This document shows, piece after piece, positions 1-8,377 of a stretch of 64,000 bases of DNA. Origin of the DNA: Shewanella sp. ANA-3 (GTDB lineage Bacteria > Pseudomonadota > Gammaproteobacteria > Enterobacterales > Shewanellaceae); NCBI RefSeq assembly GCF_000203935.1, contig NC_008577.1:2852001-2916000 (forward strand), read 5' to 3'. Position 1 is the first letter of the stretch. Each line of letters starts with the position of its first letter. Under the pieces are notes generated by a model that was not told the DNA's origin, did not search any database, and saw nothing but the letters and a program-made list of their open reading frames with translations. The translations under genes were made by a program, and so were the position numbers.

Positions 1-505
1 CTTCATCAATCAAATTGATTTCGGTATTGGTAATCGAAACGCCGCCCACATCAATGCTGGTTAATTGTGCTTTGGCGCTTGGCTCGGCAGGCGTTGCGGT
101 TTTTTCTGCGCCCTTGCCCGTTAAGCCATCGAGGCTCGAACTGCCATTTTTACGGGTGACCAGATTGATTTTTGCACCATCAAGGCTTAGCTGCGCGATT
201 TCAATTTGCTTGCTAAACAGTGGCATAAGCTCGACTTCTGCCACAGCTTTATTCACTTCAAGCATAGCTTTAGGTGTAAATCCCTCGGGATTAGAGAGTG
301 AAATCCCCCCTAGATTGATCCCAACCGTCGGGAAAAATGTCCACGACAAATCATCACCGATGACAAGCTCACGCCCTGTCTGCTTTTTAACGGAATTGAC
401 AATTTCTGGTTTAAAATCATTAGGGTCGAAAAATACGGTGAGATATAAGGTGACTGCAACCACTAAGGTCACCAGAAGAGCTAAAAGCCACTTAATGAAT
501 TTCAT
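1..505 (-). CDS. AsmA family protein, 5' part (3' end outside window)
   Basis: The minus strand reads open from an ATG at 505 to the window edge, about 168 residues. It opens with an N-terminal membrane anchor (MKFIKWLLALLVTL...), followed by FDPNDFKPEI and a conserved stretch around TGRELVIGDDLSWTFFP, which is the usual start of AsmA-type proteins. Known family members are inner-membrane-anchored periplasmic proteins linked to outer-membrane assembly and lipid transport. An AAGGA ribosome site precedes the ATG. The C-terminal AsmA_2 region is not visible, so the exact subfamily cannot be given. Confidence 0.85.
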   Translation of the reverse strand, partial: MKFIKWLLALLVTLVVAVTLYLTVFFDPNDFKPEIVNSVKKQTGRELVIGDDLSWTFFPTVGINLGGISLSNPEGFTPKAMLEVNKAVAEVELMPLFSKQIEIAQLSLDGAKINLVTRKNGSSSLDGLTGKGAEKTATPAEPSAKAQLTSIDVGGVSITNTEINLIDE

Positions 506-547
506 AGAAACATCCTTATCAATAACATCTTGAATTTTTGGTAACAC

Positions 548-1042
548 TTAACTTAGAAAGGCAAAGTTTAATGATGCCTCGCTCACGGCAATACCATTCT
601 CATCGGCATAAAGCATCATGCCGGGTTTTACTGTCACAGCGCCAAACTCAATCGGCACATCGATGTGACCTTGGTTTAATTTTTCGGTCTTGATCGGCAT
701 AGCCCCTAGGGCATAGACGCCGAGATTAAAAGTGGAAAGCCTTGCCACATCACGGACATAGCCATTAATCACCACACCTTGCCAACCGTTATCGAGGGCA
801 CTTTGCGCGATCAAATCCCCAAGTAACGCCCGCCGGGGTGAACCGCCACCATCGACGACCAATACTTTTCCATGACCGGGCTGGGCCAGCACTTCTTTCA
901 CTTTGGAGTTATCTTCAAAACATTTGACCGTCACAACTTCACCCCAAAACAGACGCTTACCACCAAAACTGCGAAAATCGAGCGGTAACAGCGACAGTTT
1001 TGTAGGGTAGTGATCGAACAAATCAGGCAATAGATCAAGCAT
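548..1042 (-). CDS. RraA family protein
   Basis: The 164-residue protein matches the length and shape of RraA, a trimeric ring protein that binds RNase E and inhibits mRNA decay; close relatives are 4-hydroxy-4-methyl-2-oxoglutarate aldolases. The N-terminus (LLPDLFDHYP), the glycine-rich loop at about 75 (GDLIAQ) and the Arg97-Asp98 pair (GYVRD), used for substrate and metal binding in the aldolases, are all present. The family has long been misnamed MenG methyltransferase. A GGAG site lies just upstream of the ATG. It is a single gene 43 bases downstream of the AsmA-like start. Whether it acts as RNase E regulator or aldolase cannot be told from sequence alone. Confidence 0.85.
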   Translation of the reverse strand: MLDLLPDLFDHYPTKLSLLPLDFRSFGGKRLFWGEVVTVKCFEDNSKVKEVLAQPGHGKVLVVDGGGSPRRALLGDLIAQSALDNGWQGVVINGYVRDVARLSTFNLGVYALGAMPIKTEKLNQGHIDVPIEFGAVTVKPGMMLYADENGIAVSEASLNFAFLS

Positions 1043-1154
1043 TTGGATCTCCGCGAAGTGAAAAGTTTAGACTAACCATTATTGTAGACCCCTACAAGCC
1101 CAATGCGAAACTCGACTTTTTAATGAGGTTTACACTTTAAATAGTTTATGAGCA

Positions 1155-1183
1155 TTGGCATAAACATGATAATCTGCGATAGT
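1155..1183 (+). promoter_or_regulatory. candidate sigma-70 promoter for the 1262 gene
   Basis: TTGGCA at 1155-1160 and GATAGT at 1178-1183 are separated by 17 bases, the preferred spacing. They sit about 80 bases upstream of the start of the small gene at 1262. The call rests on pattern only. Confidence 0.35.
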
Positions 1184-1261
1184 TAACCTCCTATGACACC
1201 CGCTTGGGTACGTTAATTCATTATTTCGCTTCTCAACTTCTTGTAATAAAGTGAACACCAA

Positions 1262-1582
1262 ATGACAACAGATCTTGATTTGCAAAGCGCTATTGCCGCG
1301 CTCGATGAATATGGATATGAGAAAAAAGCCTCAACGGATCTTGAGCAAGCCCGTAATAAACAACAAATGGGGAAATATATCAAATCCCTAGACTACAGTT
1401 TACGTCGATTATTGATATTGCAAGAAACTGTTAACGAATTAGTAGAAGAAAAGAAACATCAGCTTGCACAACAAGAAAACATTCAAACCTATAAAACCAA
1501 AATCATTAACCTCTCTCGCGAATTAAACCTTTCCTACGAAGAAGTATTAGCCATCATGGCAGATGCTGACACTAAGAAATAA
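1262..1582 (+). CDS. hypothetical small coiled-coil protein
   Basis: I do not recognise this 106-residue protein. It is charged and predicted almost entirely helical, with heptad-like stretches between about 35 and 90 (SLRRLLILQETVNELVEEKK, then INLSRELNLSYEEVLAIM). There is no signal peptide, membrane segment or cysteine. The C-terminal helix-turn pattern is faintly like the linker of H-NS-type proteins, but no DNA-binding motif can be seen, so this is not a functional call. It stands alone, with a promoter-like sequence upstream and only a weak ribosome site. Confidence 0.7.
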   Translation: MTTDLDLQSAIAALDEYGYEKKASTDLEQARNKQQMGKYIKSLDYSLRRLLILQETVNELVEEKKHQLAQQENIQTYKTKIINLSRELNLSYEEVLAIMADADTKK

Positions 1583-1742
1583 CCCACTTCGATATTCAAC
1601 GCATCTTACCCTTTCCGCTAATATCTCGATTCAATACGGCATCTCAGGATTGTTGCTTCAGTGATTTTGGCGGTCTTAAGGACGTTATGGAACATCATTC
1701 ATGACCAATGAATCGATTTTAAGCGAATGGCGTTTAGCGAAT

Positions 1743-1775
1743 AGATATAAGGCGCTCTGTTAGCGCCTTATATCT
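1743..1775. terminator. hairpin downstream of the DUF885 gene
   Basis: A perfect 14-bp inverted repeat (AGATATAAGGCGCT) surrounds a 5-base loop, ten bases past the DUF885 stop. It has no clear T-run on either strand, so it may act as an mRNA 3' stabiliser or a weak terminator. Confidence 0.5.
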
Positions 1776-1785
1776 GGATGATGGA

Positions 1786-3576
1786 TTACTGCTCTAACAT
1801 TAATTGGCGAATATATTTCACCGGCGCACTACCATAACTTAAGAACTTCTCATGGAATGCTTTTAGGTCAAAATCCTTGCCTTTAAGTTGCTTATATTCT
1901 TCTCGGAAATCGTAAATTTCACGGTAACCCGAGTAGTAACTGGTCAGCTGCACTTGGCTTAGGGTGGCACGGCGCCATTTGCCTTCCGCCTCAGCACGTT
2001 GCTGGAACGCTTCATCCATCATCAGGCTAATGGCTTGCTCTTCAGTCATGCCTTTAACATGAATGCTGTAGTCTAAGATGGTGTTACAGATAACACGTAA
2101 ATTCCACTTGTAATACATTAACCACATTTCAGGCTCGAAATTTCCATAACCTTCTTCAAGCATCATGCGTTCGGTATAAACGGCCCAACCTTCGACCATA
2201 GCGCCATTACCAAATAAGCTTTTCACTAAGCTTGGTGACTCATTGGAATAAACTAATTGGGTGTAGTGTCCAGGAATCGCCTCATGGATATTTAAAATCT
2301 GTAATATCCAGTGGTTATATTCGCGTAAATAGCTTTCAGCGGATTCATCACTCATACCATCGAGTGGTGTGACGTTATAATAGGTATTGCCTAATTTATC
2401 ATAAGGACCAGGCGCACTAATCGACGCTCCCGCATAACCACGCATATACTCAGGGGTTTCACGCACGACTAATGGTTTTTTAGGATCTAAGGTCACTAAG
2501 TCTTTTTTATTTACAAATTCAATCAACTCAGGAATTTGCTTACGCACTTCGCTCACAAAGTCATCACGCTTAACGTGCTGTGTCGATAATTTATCAATCA
2601 ATTGGCGAATTGCGATTTTATTGTCGGCAGGTTTTGGCGTAGTGAAATATTTTGGCCACAGCTTGTCGGTGATCTTCGCCATTTCACCTTGCACTCTTTC
2701 TTTATCCGCCATGGCTTTTTGATAAAGCTGTTTTGCTGTCATGCCCGCTTGGATATCAAAGGCAAACTTTTGCTCGTATAATTCTTCACCAATTCTAAAG
2801 CTGCGGGCGCCGTCTTTTTTAAGTTGGCTGACTTGTGCATTTAACCAAGTAATATGTTCATTAATCGCTTTCGTTGCCGTGTCGAAACGGGATTTAAACA
2901 GCGATTTTTCCGCATCCGACAGACCCGAATCCGCTACTTGCTTCAATAAATCATCGGAGAATACCGAAAACGCACCTTGGTTTTGCATCACAGCCAATTC
3001 GCTGTGTTCTAGGGTTGGCTGCTGAATATTGCTGCGCGCCGCGGCGTAATAAGCGGGGATATTTTCCATTCTGGCCAATACGGAGCGTAATCTGTCATCC
3101 AGTGGCGCAAAGTTTTCATTGATGATTTGTGCAAAACCGCCCGCCACGTTATAGCTCGAGGGATCCCATTGCCATGATTTAAAGTCGGTGATTTCCCACG
3201 CCATGCTGTTTAGCAGATTATCAATTAAGTGATAATCTATGGTTTCATTAGAAGTCAGGGACTTAAGCTCAAACTGTTTCAGCTTTGCCTGCTGGGCTTT
3301 CACAAAGGCAAGCGTCTTAACACGGCTCGCTTCATTGGGGATTTCTAAATAGCCATCATTAACGTGTTTGCCGCTGTAGAGTGCCCAGGTTGGCGCTAAT
3401 TGCCACAGATCATCGATAAAGGTCTGGCTAAATTGTGCAAAGGCGCTGGTCTTCACATCAGCACTGACTGCGCTTGATTTGGCGGTATCGGCTGACACTT
3501 GAGTTGATTGCGATTGGCAACCCGCAAGGCCTGTGAGCGATAACAAGATCGCAAGAGAGATGGCGGTTTTCTTCAT
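1786..3576 (-). CDS. DUF885 family lipoprotein (putative metallopeptidase)
   Basis: The 596-residue protein starts with a lipoprotein signal peptide whose lipobox is LAGC, so it should be attached to a membrane facing the periplasm. The rest is the DUF885 fold, with HEAIPGHYTQL (an HExxPGH motif, the presumed zinc site) in the second half and a downstream conserved GWAVYTE segment. Family members are helical metallopeptidase-like proteins resembling M3/M32 enzymes; substrates are mostly unknown. The length is typical. It is a single gene with its own promoter region, divergent from rhlE. Family assignment is firm, but the substrate is unknown. Confidence 0.9.
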   Translation of the reverse strand: MKKTAISLAILLSLTGLAGCQSQSTQVSADTAKSSAVSADVKTSAFAQFSQTFIDDLWQLAPTWALYSGKHVNDGYLEIPNEASRVKTLAFVKAQQAKLKQFELKSLTSNETIDYHLIDNLLNSMAWEITDFKSWQWDPSSYNVAGGFAQIINENFAPLDDRLRSVLARMENIPAYYAAARSNIQQPTLEHSELAVMQNQGAFSVFSDDLLKQVADSGLSDAEKSLFKSRFDTATKAINEHITWLNAQVSQLKKDGARSFRIGEELYEQKFAFDIQAGMTAKQLYQKAMADKERVQGEMAKITDKLWPKYFTTPKPADNKIAIRQLIDKLSTQHVKRDDFVSEVRKQIPELIEFVNKKDLVTLDPKKPLVVRETPEYMRGYAGASISAPGPYDKLGNTYYNVTPLDGMSDESAESYLREYNHWILQILNIHEAIPGHYTQLVYSNESPSLVKSLFGNGAMVEGWAVYTERMMLEEGYGNFEPEMWLMYYKWNLRVICNTILDYSIHVKGMTEEQAISLMMDEAFQQRAEAEGKWRRATLSQVQLTSYYSGYREIYDFREEYKQLKGKDFDLKAFHEKFLSYGSAPVKYIRQLMLEQ

Positions 3577-3887
3577 TCTTTTTCGTCCTTTTTATATTTA
3601 TGCGTTAATTCCAGTGCCTCGAGGCGACCGTAAGCGTCTAAAACTTAACTCATCAGACGCCAATAAAAGGACTTAAGTTAATCATATCAGCCGCCTAATT
3701 GCAGCTGTGTTACGAGTGAATACATGCCCAGTTACAAATTTGTATGCCCGTGTGCCGATAGCGCTCAACTATCAACCTGCGTGAGATAATCCCCTATTTC
3801 ACTAACGCTACTGCTATAATAGCGACCTGCTTCGCTGTTCGCCTCAGGCCTACAGTTTGCCAATAAATCATTTAGTTGAGACTCTCA
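3577..3887. promoter_or_regulatory. divergent intergenic region between the DUF885 gene and rhlE
   Basis: This 311-base spacer drives both neighbours. An extended -10 element (TGCTATAAT) ends at about 3820 and would serve rhlE. No operator, repeat or RNA gene was recognised here. Confidence 0.4.
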
Positions 3888-5363
3888 ATGCCATTCTCCC
3901 AACTTGGATTACACAGCGCGCTTGTCAAAGCTGTGACTGAACTGGGTTACACGACCCCCACGCCGATACAGACAAAGGCCATCCCCAGCATTTTAGCGGG
4001 CAAGAATGTGCTTGCTGCGGCGCAAACGGGTACAGGTAAAACCGCCAGTTTTGTGCTGCCGCTGTTGCACAGATTCGCTGACGCGCCCAAGATCCGCCCT
4101 AAGCGAGTGCGGGCCATCATACTCACCCCCACACGTGAGTTAGCGCTTCAGGTCGAAGAAAATATCAACCAATACGCCAAGTATTTACCCTTAACGGCCA
4201 TGGCGATGTACGGTGGTGTCGACGCCGCGCCGCAAAAGAAACGGCTGATTGAAGGCGTCGATTTACTGGTGGCCACGCCTGGGCGTTTGCTCGACATGTA
4301 TACCCAAAGGGCCATTCGTTTCGATGAAGTCTCAGTATTGGTGCTCGACGAAGCCGACCGCATGCTCGATATGGGCTTTATCGAAGATATTAATAGCATC
4401 ATAGAAAAACTCCCCGAGCAGCGACAAAACCTTTTATTTTCAGCCACCTTATCGAAACAGGTGAAAGCGCTGGCGAAATCCGCGATTCCGGACGCCATCG
4501 AGATTGAAATCAGCCGTAAGAGCGCAGCATCGACTCATATTGACCAATGGTTGACCACGGTCGATAAAGATAAAAAGTCGGCGCTGTTGAGCCATTTGAT
4601 CCAAGAACAAAACTGGTCACAGGCATTAATTTTTATCCAAACCAAACACGGCGCTGCCAAATTGGTTAGCCAGTTAGAAAAGCGTGGCATTGTTGCAGAA
4701 GCTTTTCACAGTGGGCGTAGCCAAGCGGTGCGCGAACAACTGCTTATCGATTTTAAAGCGGGTAAAGTCTCCTTCTTGGTCGCTACGGGTGTGGCCTCAC
4801 GCGGTATTGATATCGATGCCTTAGCGCGGGTGATTAACTACGACTTACCCGATGAAGCCGACGACTATATTCACCGCATTGGCCGTACCGGACGTGCGGG
4901 TAACCAAGGGGAAGCGATTTCCTTTGTTTCTAAGGATGATTTCAGAAACCTATGCGCCATCGAACGTCGCTTAGGTCATGTTATCGTGCGCAGGGAGATT
5001 GCTGGCTTTGAGCCGAAAAAAGTCGTGCCGATTTCTATACTCGATTTTGTGCCTAAATCCGCGTCTAAAACAGAGCGTAAGCCTAATAGCCCCGCCGAGA
5101 CCAACCTACAATCTCGCCCCTATTCGAGTGGCAAACCGGGCACCTTTGAGGCGACACAAGCCAAGAAGCATCGCAGTGCCAAGGCGGCTCCAGCGCCTAA
5201 AGCCCAAAAAACAGGGACTGATAGTCGCTCAGATACTCACTCAGGTGCTCGCTCAAATAGCCGCCCTGCGAATCCACTGCAAGGTAATCCATGGCAAAAC
5301 AGCATCAAGCCACAGGGCGATAGCGAACCCCATGCAAATCCTTGGCACAAAAGCACTAAGTGA
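3888..5363 (+). CDS. rhlE: DEAD-box ATP-dependent RNA helicase, RhlE type
   Basis: The 491-residue helicase carries every core motif in order: the Q motif (GYTTPTPIQ, 20-28), motif I (AQTGTGKT, 45-52), PTRELA, TPGR, DEAD at 154-157, SAT, then ARGID and HRIGRTGR in the second RecA domain. RhlE-type enzymes remodel RNA during ribosome assembly and decay. The tail after about residue 375 is low-complexity, basic and rich in Ser, Pro, Lys and Asn, as usual for RhlE. I chose the ATG at 3888; an in-frame TTG four codons earlier is possible. ppiB follows after 45 bases and may be co-transcribed. Confidence 0.93.
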   Translation: MPFSQLGLHSALVKAVTELGYTTPTPIQTKAIPSILAGKNVLAAAQTGTGKTASFVLPLLHRFADAPKIRPKRVRAIILTPTRELALQVEENINQYAKYLPLTAMAMYGGVDAAPQKKRLIEGVDLLVATPGRLLDMYTQRAIRFDEVSVLVLDEADRMLDMGFIEDINSIIEKLPEQRQNLLFSATLSKQVKALAKSAIPDAIEIEISRKSAASTHIDQWLTTVDKDKKSALLSHLIQEQNWSQALIFIQTKHGAAKLVSQLEKRGIVAEAFHSGRSQAVREQLLIDFKAGKVSFLVATGVASRGIDIDALARVINYDLPDEADDYIHRIGRTGRAGNQGEAISFVSKDDFRNLCAIERRLGHVIVRREIAGFEPKKVVPISILDFVPKSASKTERKPNSPAETNLQSRPYSSGKPGTFEATQAKKHRSAKAAPAPKAQKTGTDSRSDTHSGARSNSRPANPLQGNPWQNSIKPQGDSEPHANPWHKSTK

Positions 5364-5408
5364 ATTAGCAGCTTATCAACGAATTAACTCAAAAGAGCAG
5401 AAGCAAAT

Positions 5409-5909
5409 ATGACGATTATTTTTACAACCAACCTAGGTGATATCAGTATCGAACTCGATATGGAGCGTGCGCCCGTTACCGCCAAAAACTTTATCCGCTA
5501 CTGCCAGGAAGGTTTTTATGAGCACACTATTTTCCATCGAGTGGTCAAAGGCTTTATGATCCAAGGCGGTGGTTTTACCGCCAAAATGAAGGAAAAGCCC
5601 ACCCACGAGCCGATTGTTAACGAAGCCAATAAAGGCCTATCGAATGTGTTTGCCACAATTGCCATGGCCCGCACCGATGCACCGCACTCGGCAACCGCGC
5701 AGTTTTTTATCAATACGGCCAACAACGAGTTCCTCGACCACACTGCAACCACGAACAACGGTTGGGGTTATGCGGTATTTGGTAAAGTCACCGCAGGACT
5801 CGAGGTCTTGCTGCAAATTGAAGGCGTAAAAACCACCCGTGTTGCAGGCCATGAGGACGTGCCCCGTGAGCCGATTATTATCGAAAAAGTGACTATTATT
5901 GAAAAATAG
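5409..5909 (+). CDS. ppiB: peptidyl-prolyl cis-trans isomerase B (cyclophilin)
   Basis: A 166-residue single-domain cyclophilin without signal peptide, so cytoplasmic, as E. coli PpiB. The catalytic core is clear: FHRVVKGFMIQGG holds the active-site Arg and hydrophobic pocket, and AMARTDAPHSATAQFFIN is the second signature. It speeds proline isomerisation during protein folding. The start follows AAGAGCAGAAGCAAAT, a modest ribosome site. The last codons form part of a short tandem repeat that runs on past the stop. Confidence 0.95.
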   Translation: MTIIFTTNLGDISIELDMERAPVTAKNFIRYCQEGFYEHTIFHRVVKGFMIQGGGFTAKMKEKPTHEPIVNEANKGLSNVFATIAMARTDAPHSATAQFFINTANNEFLDHTATTNNGWGYAVFGKVTAGLEVLLQIEGVKTTRVAGHEDVPREPIIIEKVTIIEK

Positions 5910-5949
5910 TAATTACCGTTGAAAAATAGTCATTATCGTTGAATAAGTA
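5872..5949 (+). repeat. short degenerate tandem repeat at the 3' end of ppiB
   Basis: Three to four imperfect units of about 17-21 bases resembling ATTATCGTTGAAAAATAGT run through the final ppiB codons and past the stop. The second and third units share GTTGAAAAATAGT or ATTGAAAAATAGT. It looks like local slippage, close to the IS left end. Confidence 0.5.
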
Positions 5950-6017
5950 CTTTATCTAATCGATGAATACAGTGGCATTACTTAGCTGTGGTACAGCAAT
6001 AACGCATCCATCCGTCA

Positions 6018-7726
6018 TTCCGCACCTAATTTTCGATTTAAAAAACTTGACGGCGATCGGTCATTCTGATCTATTACTCTCTTTTGCAGGTAATTCATCA
6101 TGGCCGCTCCCGCTATCTCTATCCGTAACCTCGACCACCTTGGTTTGGTCGCTGCACTTTGCCAAGAACTCGGCATTGCTCGCATGATTGATGCGGTGCT
6201 ACCCAAAACGCCGCCCTACAAAGTCTCACATGGTGAAGCGTTGGTGGCGATGATACTGAACGGTCTTGGCTTTCATAGTTCGACCTTGCACATGTTCCCG
6301 CAATTCTTTGCCAACAAGCCTGTAGAACGCCTGATTGGCCCGGGGATCTGTGCCGATGACCTCAATGATGATGTGCTCGGCCGCTGCCTTGATGCCCTCT
6401 TTGAGGCCGATGTCAGCACGCTTTATCAGGTGATGGCGGAGCAGGTCGTTGAACGATTGGGGCTCAAAAGTACTGCAGTACACCTCGATATCACCAGCTT
6501 CCACGTCGATGGCGCCTATGACCAAGCCGATGGCGAGCAGCTCGGTAAGTTGCAATTGGTACGGGGCTATAGCCGCGACCATCGGCCAGAGCTAAACCAG
6601 GTTATCCTGGAGCTTATCTGTGAAAATCAGGCCGGCCTGCCCATCTACATGCAAGCCTTGAGTGGTAATATTAATGATACCAAGGCCTTTGCCCAGACGG
6701 TACGGCGCCACTTGAGCAGTCTCAAGGCCGCGCAGGAGAGTCGTTATCTGGTCGGCGATGCGGCGCTGTATTGCGCCGACACCTTGCAACTACTGGCACA
6801 ACAGCAACAGTTGTTCGTGACTCGTGTGCCTGTCACCCTCAATGAAGCCAAGCGAGCCGTGGCAACCATTGGCACCCAGTCGCTGGTTGCGCTGGGCAAT
6901 GGCTATCATGGCTGTTGGCAAAGCGCCAATTATGCCGACGTCGCGCAGCGTTGGTTGCTGGTGCGCAGCGAACAGGCCAGCCACCGTGAGCAGCAAACAT
7001 TAGCCAAAAACCTACTGAAAGACAGCACGCGTGAACTGAAAGCCTTCAACAAATTATGTGCCCAGCGTTTTGCCTGCGAGACCGATGCGCAGGCTGAATT
7101 AGCCCGTTTTGCTGTCAGCTTAAATCTGCTGCAACTAGAAGCAGAAGTCGTGAGTGAACCTATCTATGCAGGGCGCGGAAGGCCCCAAAAGGGTGAAATG
7201 CCGGTGAACTACCAATTTCACATCAAGGGGTTAGCCGCAAGTAGCTTGGCGCGGGTGGCTGAGGCGCGCAACCAGACAGGGGTGTTCATCCTCGCGACCA
7301 ATGATCACAGTGAAACGCTCACCATGGCTGAGCTGTTGGCTACCTATAAAGCCCAGCAGAATGTCGAGCGTGGTTTTAGGTTTCTGAAAAGTCCCGAATT
7401 TTTAACCTCCTCGTTATATCTTAAAAAACCGGAACGTATCGAAGCGTTGCTGATGGTGATGACCTGTAGCCTGATGATTTATGCGGCGCTGGAGCACCGG
7501 ATCCGGCAGGGCTTAGTAGAGCAGAACCGGAGTGTGGCGGACATGAAAAAGAAACCCACGCAAAAACCGACTGCGCGGTGGATTTTTTTACGCTTTGGCG
7601 GGGTGCACGAGTACCAGTTGGGAGAGGCGCCACCTCAAGTCACAGGACTCACAGTGGACCAGCAGATCATTCTCGACGTGTTAGGCGAACGGTATCGGCA
7701 AATTTATTCCTAAATCAGGTGCGGAA
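6018..7726 (+). mobile_element. IS1634-type insertion sequence
   Basis: The element is bounded by terminal inverted repeats: TTCCGCACCTAATTT at 6018-6032, matched by the complement of 7712-7726 at 14 of 15 positions. It holds one long transposase gene with 82 bases before its ATG and only 13 after its stop. The flanks (CCGTCA on the left, AGTCGG on the right) do not form an obvious target duplication. It separates ppiB from the ycgN-mltB block. The exact ends could extend by three or four bases, since GNCNTTCCGC is shared. Confidence 0.85.
6100..7713 (+). CDS. IS1634 family transposase
   Basis: The 537-residue protein has the DUF4277 N-terminal domain (about 1-110) and a DDE catalytic domain. 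Candidate catalytic residues are the Asp in HLDITSFHVDG (about 130), the Asp in YLVGDAALYC and the Glu in NVERGFRFLK, with the Y/R context typical of IS4-like groups. The reading frame is uninterrupted and full length, so the transposase could be active. The start MAAPAISIRNLDHLG agrees with the family. The codon use is slightly more GC-rich than the neighbouring chromosomal genes. Confidence 0.93.
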   Translation: MAAPAISIRNLDHLGLVAALCQELGIARMIDAVLPKTPPYKVSHGEALVAMILNGLGFHSSTLHMFPQFFANKPVERLIGPGICADDLNDDVLGRCLDALFEADVSTLYQVMAEQVVERLGLKSTAVHLDITSFHVDGAYDQADGEQLGKLQLVRGYSRDHRPELNQVILELICENQAGLPIYMQALSGNINDTKAFAQTVRRHLSSLKAAQESRYLVGDAALYCADTLQLLAQQQQLFVTRVPVTLNEAKRAVATIGTQSLVALGNGYHGCWQSANYADVAQRWLLVRSEQASHREQQTLAKNLLKDSTRELKAFNKLCAQRFACETDAQAELARFAVSLNLLQLEAEVVSEPIYAGRGRPQKGEMPVNYQFHIKGLAASSLARVAEARNQTGVFILATNDHSETLTMAELLATYKAQQNVERGFRFLKSPEFLTSSLYLKKPERIEALLMVMTCSLMIYAALEHRIRQGLVEQNRSVADMKKKPTQKPTARWIFLRFGGVHEYQLGEAPPQVTGLTVDQQIILDVLGERYRQIYS

Positions 7727-7776
7727 AGTCGGTTCCATTCCTTCATAGATAAGACTTTGGTTTTAACCCCTAGATA

Positions 7777-7818
7777 GAAAAAGGAGCAATCAACCCAATG
7801 GTTAGTTGCTCCTTTTTG
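7777..7818. terminator. bidirectional terminator between the IS and ycgN
   Basis: AAAAAGGAGCAA and TTGCTCCTTTTT pair around an inner AACC/GGTT stem, with A-runs on the left and T-runs on the right. It can therefore end transcription from ycgN on the minus strand and from the IS or ppiB side on the plus strand. Confidence 0.8.
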
Positions 7819-7880
7819 TTTATTCACATCTGATTGTTTATTAACGTCAGTTATTAGAGACAAAAGCTGCTGTAATAGCG

Positions 7881-8321
7881 TTAATCTAGATCTTTCAGCG
7901 GCCACAGCACGATATGATCTTCAATATCTTTCACCCTGCGCTCATCCACCACCTTGCCTTGAATCGACATACCCGCAAGGTGCATGGCCTCTTTAGAGCC
8001 CGTGAGTAATAGATGCCAGCTTGGCAAGTCTCGACCAGCGGCTAAACGACGATAGGCGCAGCTATCGGGTAACCACGTCAGTTCATGGACGTTTTGCGGA
8101 GTGATCACAGTACATTGGGGAACATGGCTGAAACGGTCACTATAATGCTTACAGCTGGCACTTTGATGATCGAGCAGTAGGCAAGCCGCATTGGTGTAAT
8201 ACAGCTCTTCGGTTTCATCATCGATCAACTTGTTTAAACAACACTTACCACAACCATCGCAGAGGGACTCCCACTCCTGCGACGTCAACTCGGTTAACGC
8301 TTTATTCTGCCAAAATGCCAT
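7881..8321 (-). CDS. ycgN: YcgN family cysteine-cluster protein (UPF0260)
   Basis: The protein is 146 residues from MAFWQNK, the start that aligns with E. coli YcgN (PFWQSK). It has the conserved cysteines of the UPF0260 family: CDGCGKCC at 21-28, then single Cys residues in NAAC, SCKHY, PQC and SCAYR, likely binding a metal or Fe-S centre. [14 protein letters not shown] is also diagnostic. The biochemical role is unknown. An upstream in-frame extension to 8366 would run through the terminator of the mltB-like gene, so I reject it. It sits just downstream of the mltB-like gene, as in many Shewanella and enteric genomes with ycgL nearby. Confidence 0.9.
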   Translation of the reverse strand: MAFWQNKALTELTSQEWESLCDGCGKCCLNKLIDDETEELYYTNAACLLLDHQSASCKHYSDRFSHVPQCTVITPQNVHELTWLPDSCAYRRLAAGRDLPSWHLLLTGSKEAMHLAGMSIQGKVVDERRVKDIEDHIVLWPLKDLD

Positions 8322-8340
8322 GTTTACGCTTATCTTCATA

Positions 8341-8365
8341 TAAAAAACCCGCTTAATGCGGGCCA
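8341..8365 (-). terminator. terminator of the mltB-like gene
   Basis: On the minus strand CCCGC-ATTAA-GCGGG is followed by TTTTTT. It sits between the mltB-like stop and the ycgN start, and settles the choice of the shorter ycgN start. Confidence 0.8.
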
Positions 8366-8377
8366 TTTTACACCAAT

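Noticed and set aside
15..533. 172-codon plus-strand frame
   Set aside because: It lies opposite the AsmA-like gene, which has a proper signal anchor and family sequence; the plus frame has no ribosome site or family features.
4978..5412. 144-codon plus-strand frame overlapping the rhlE tail
   Set aside because: It is a second frame of the low-complexity RhlE C-terminus and has no ribosome site; the rhlE frame is intact through its stop.
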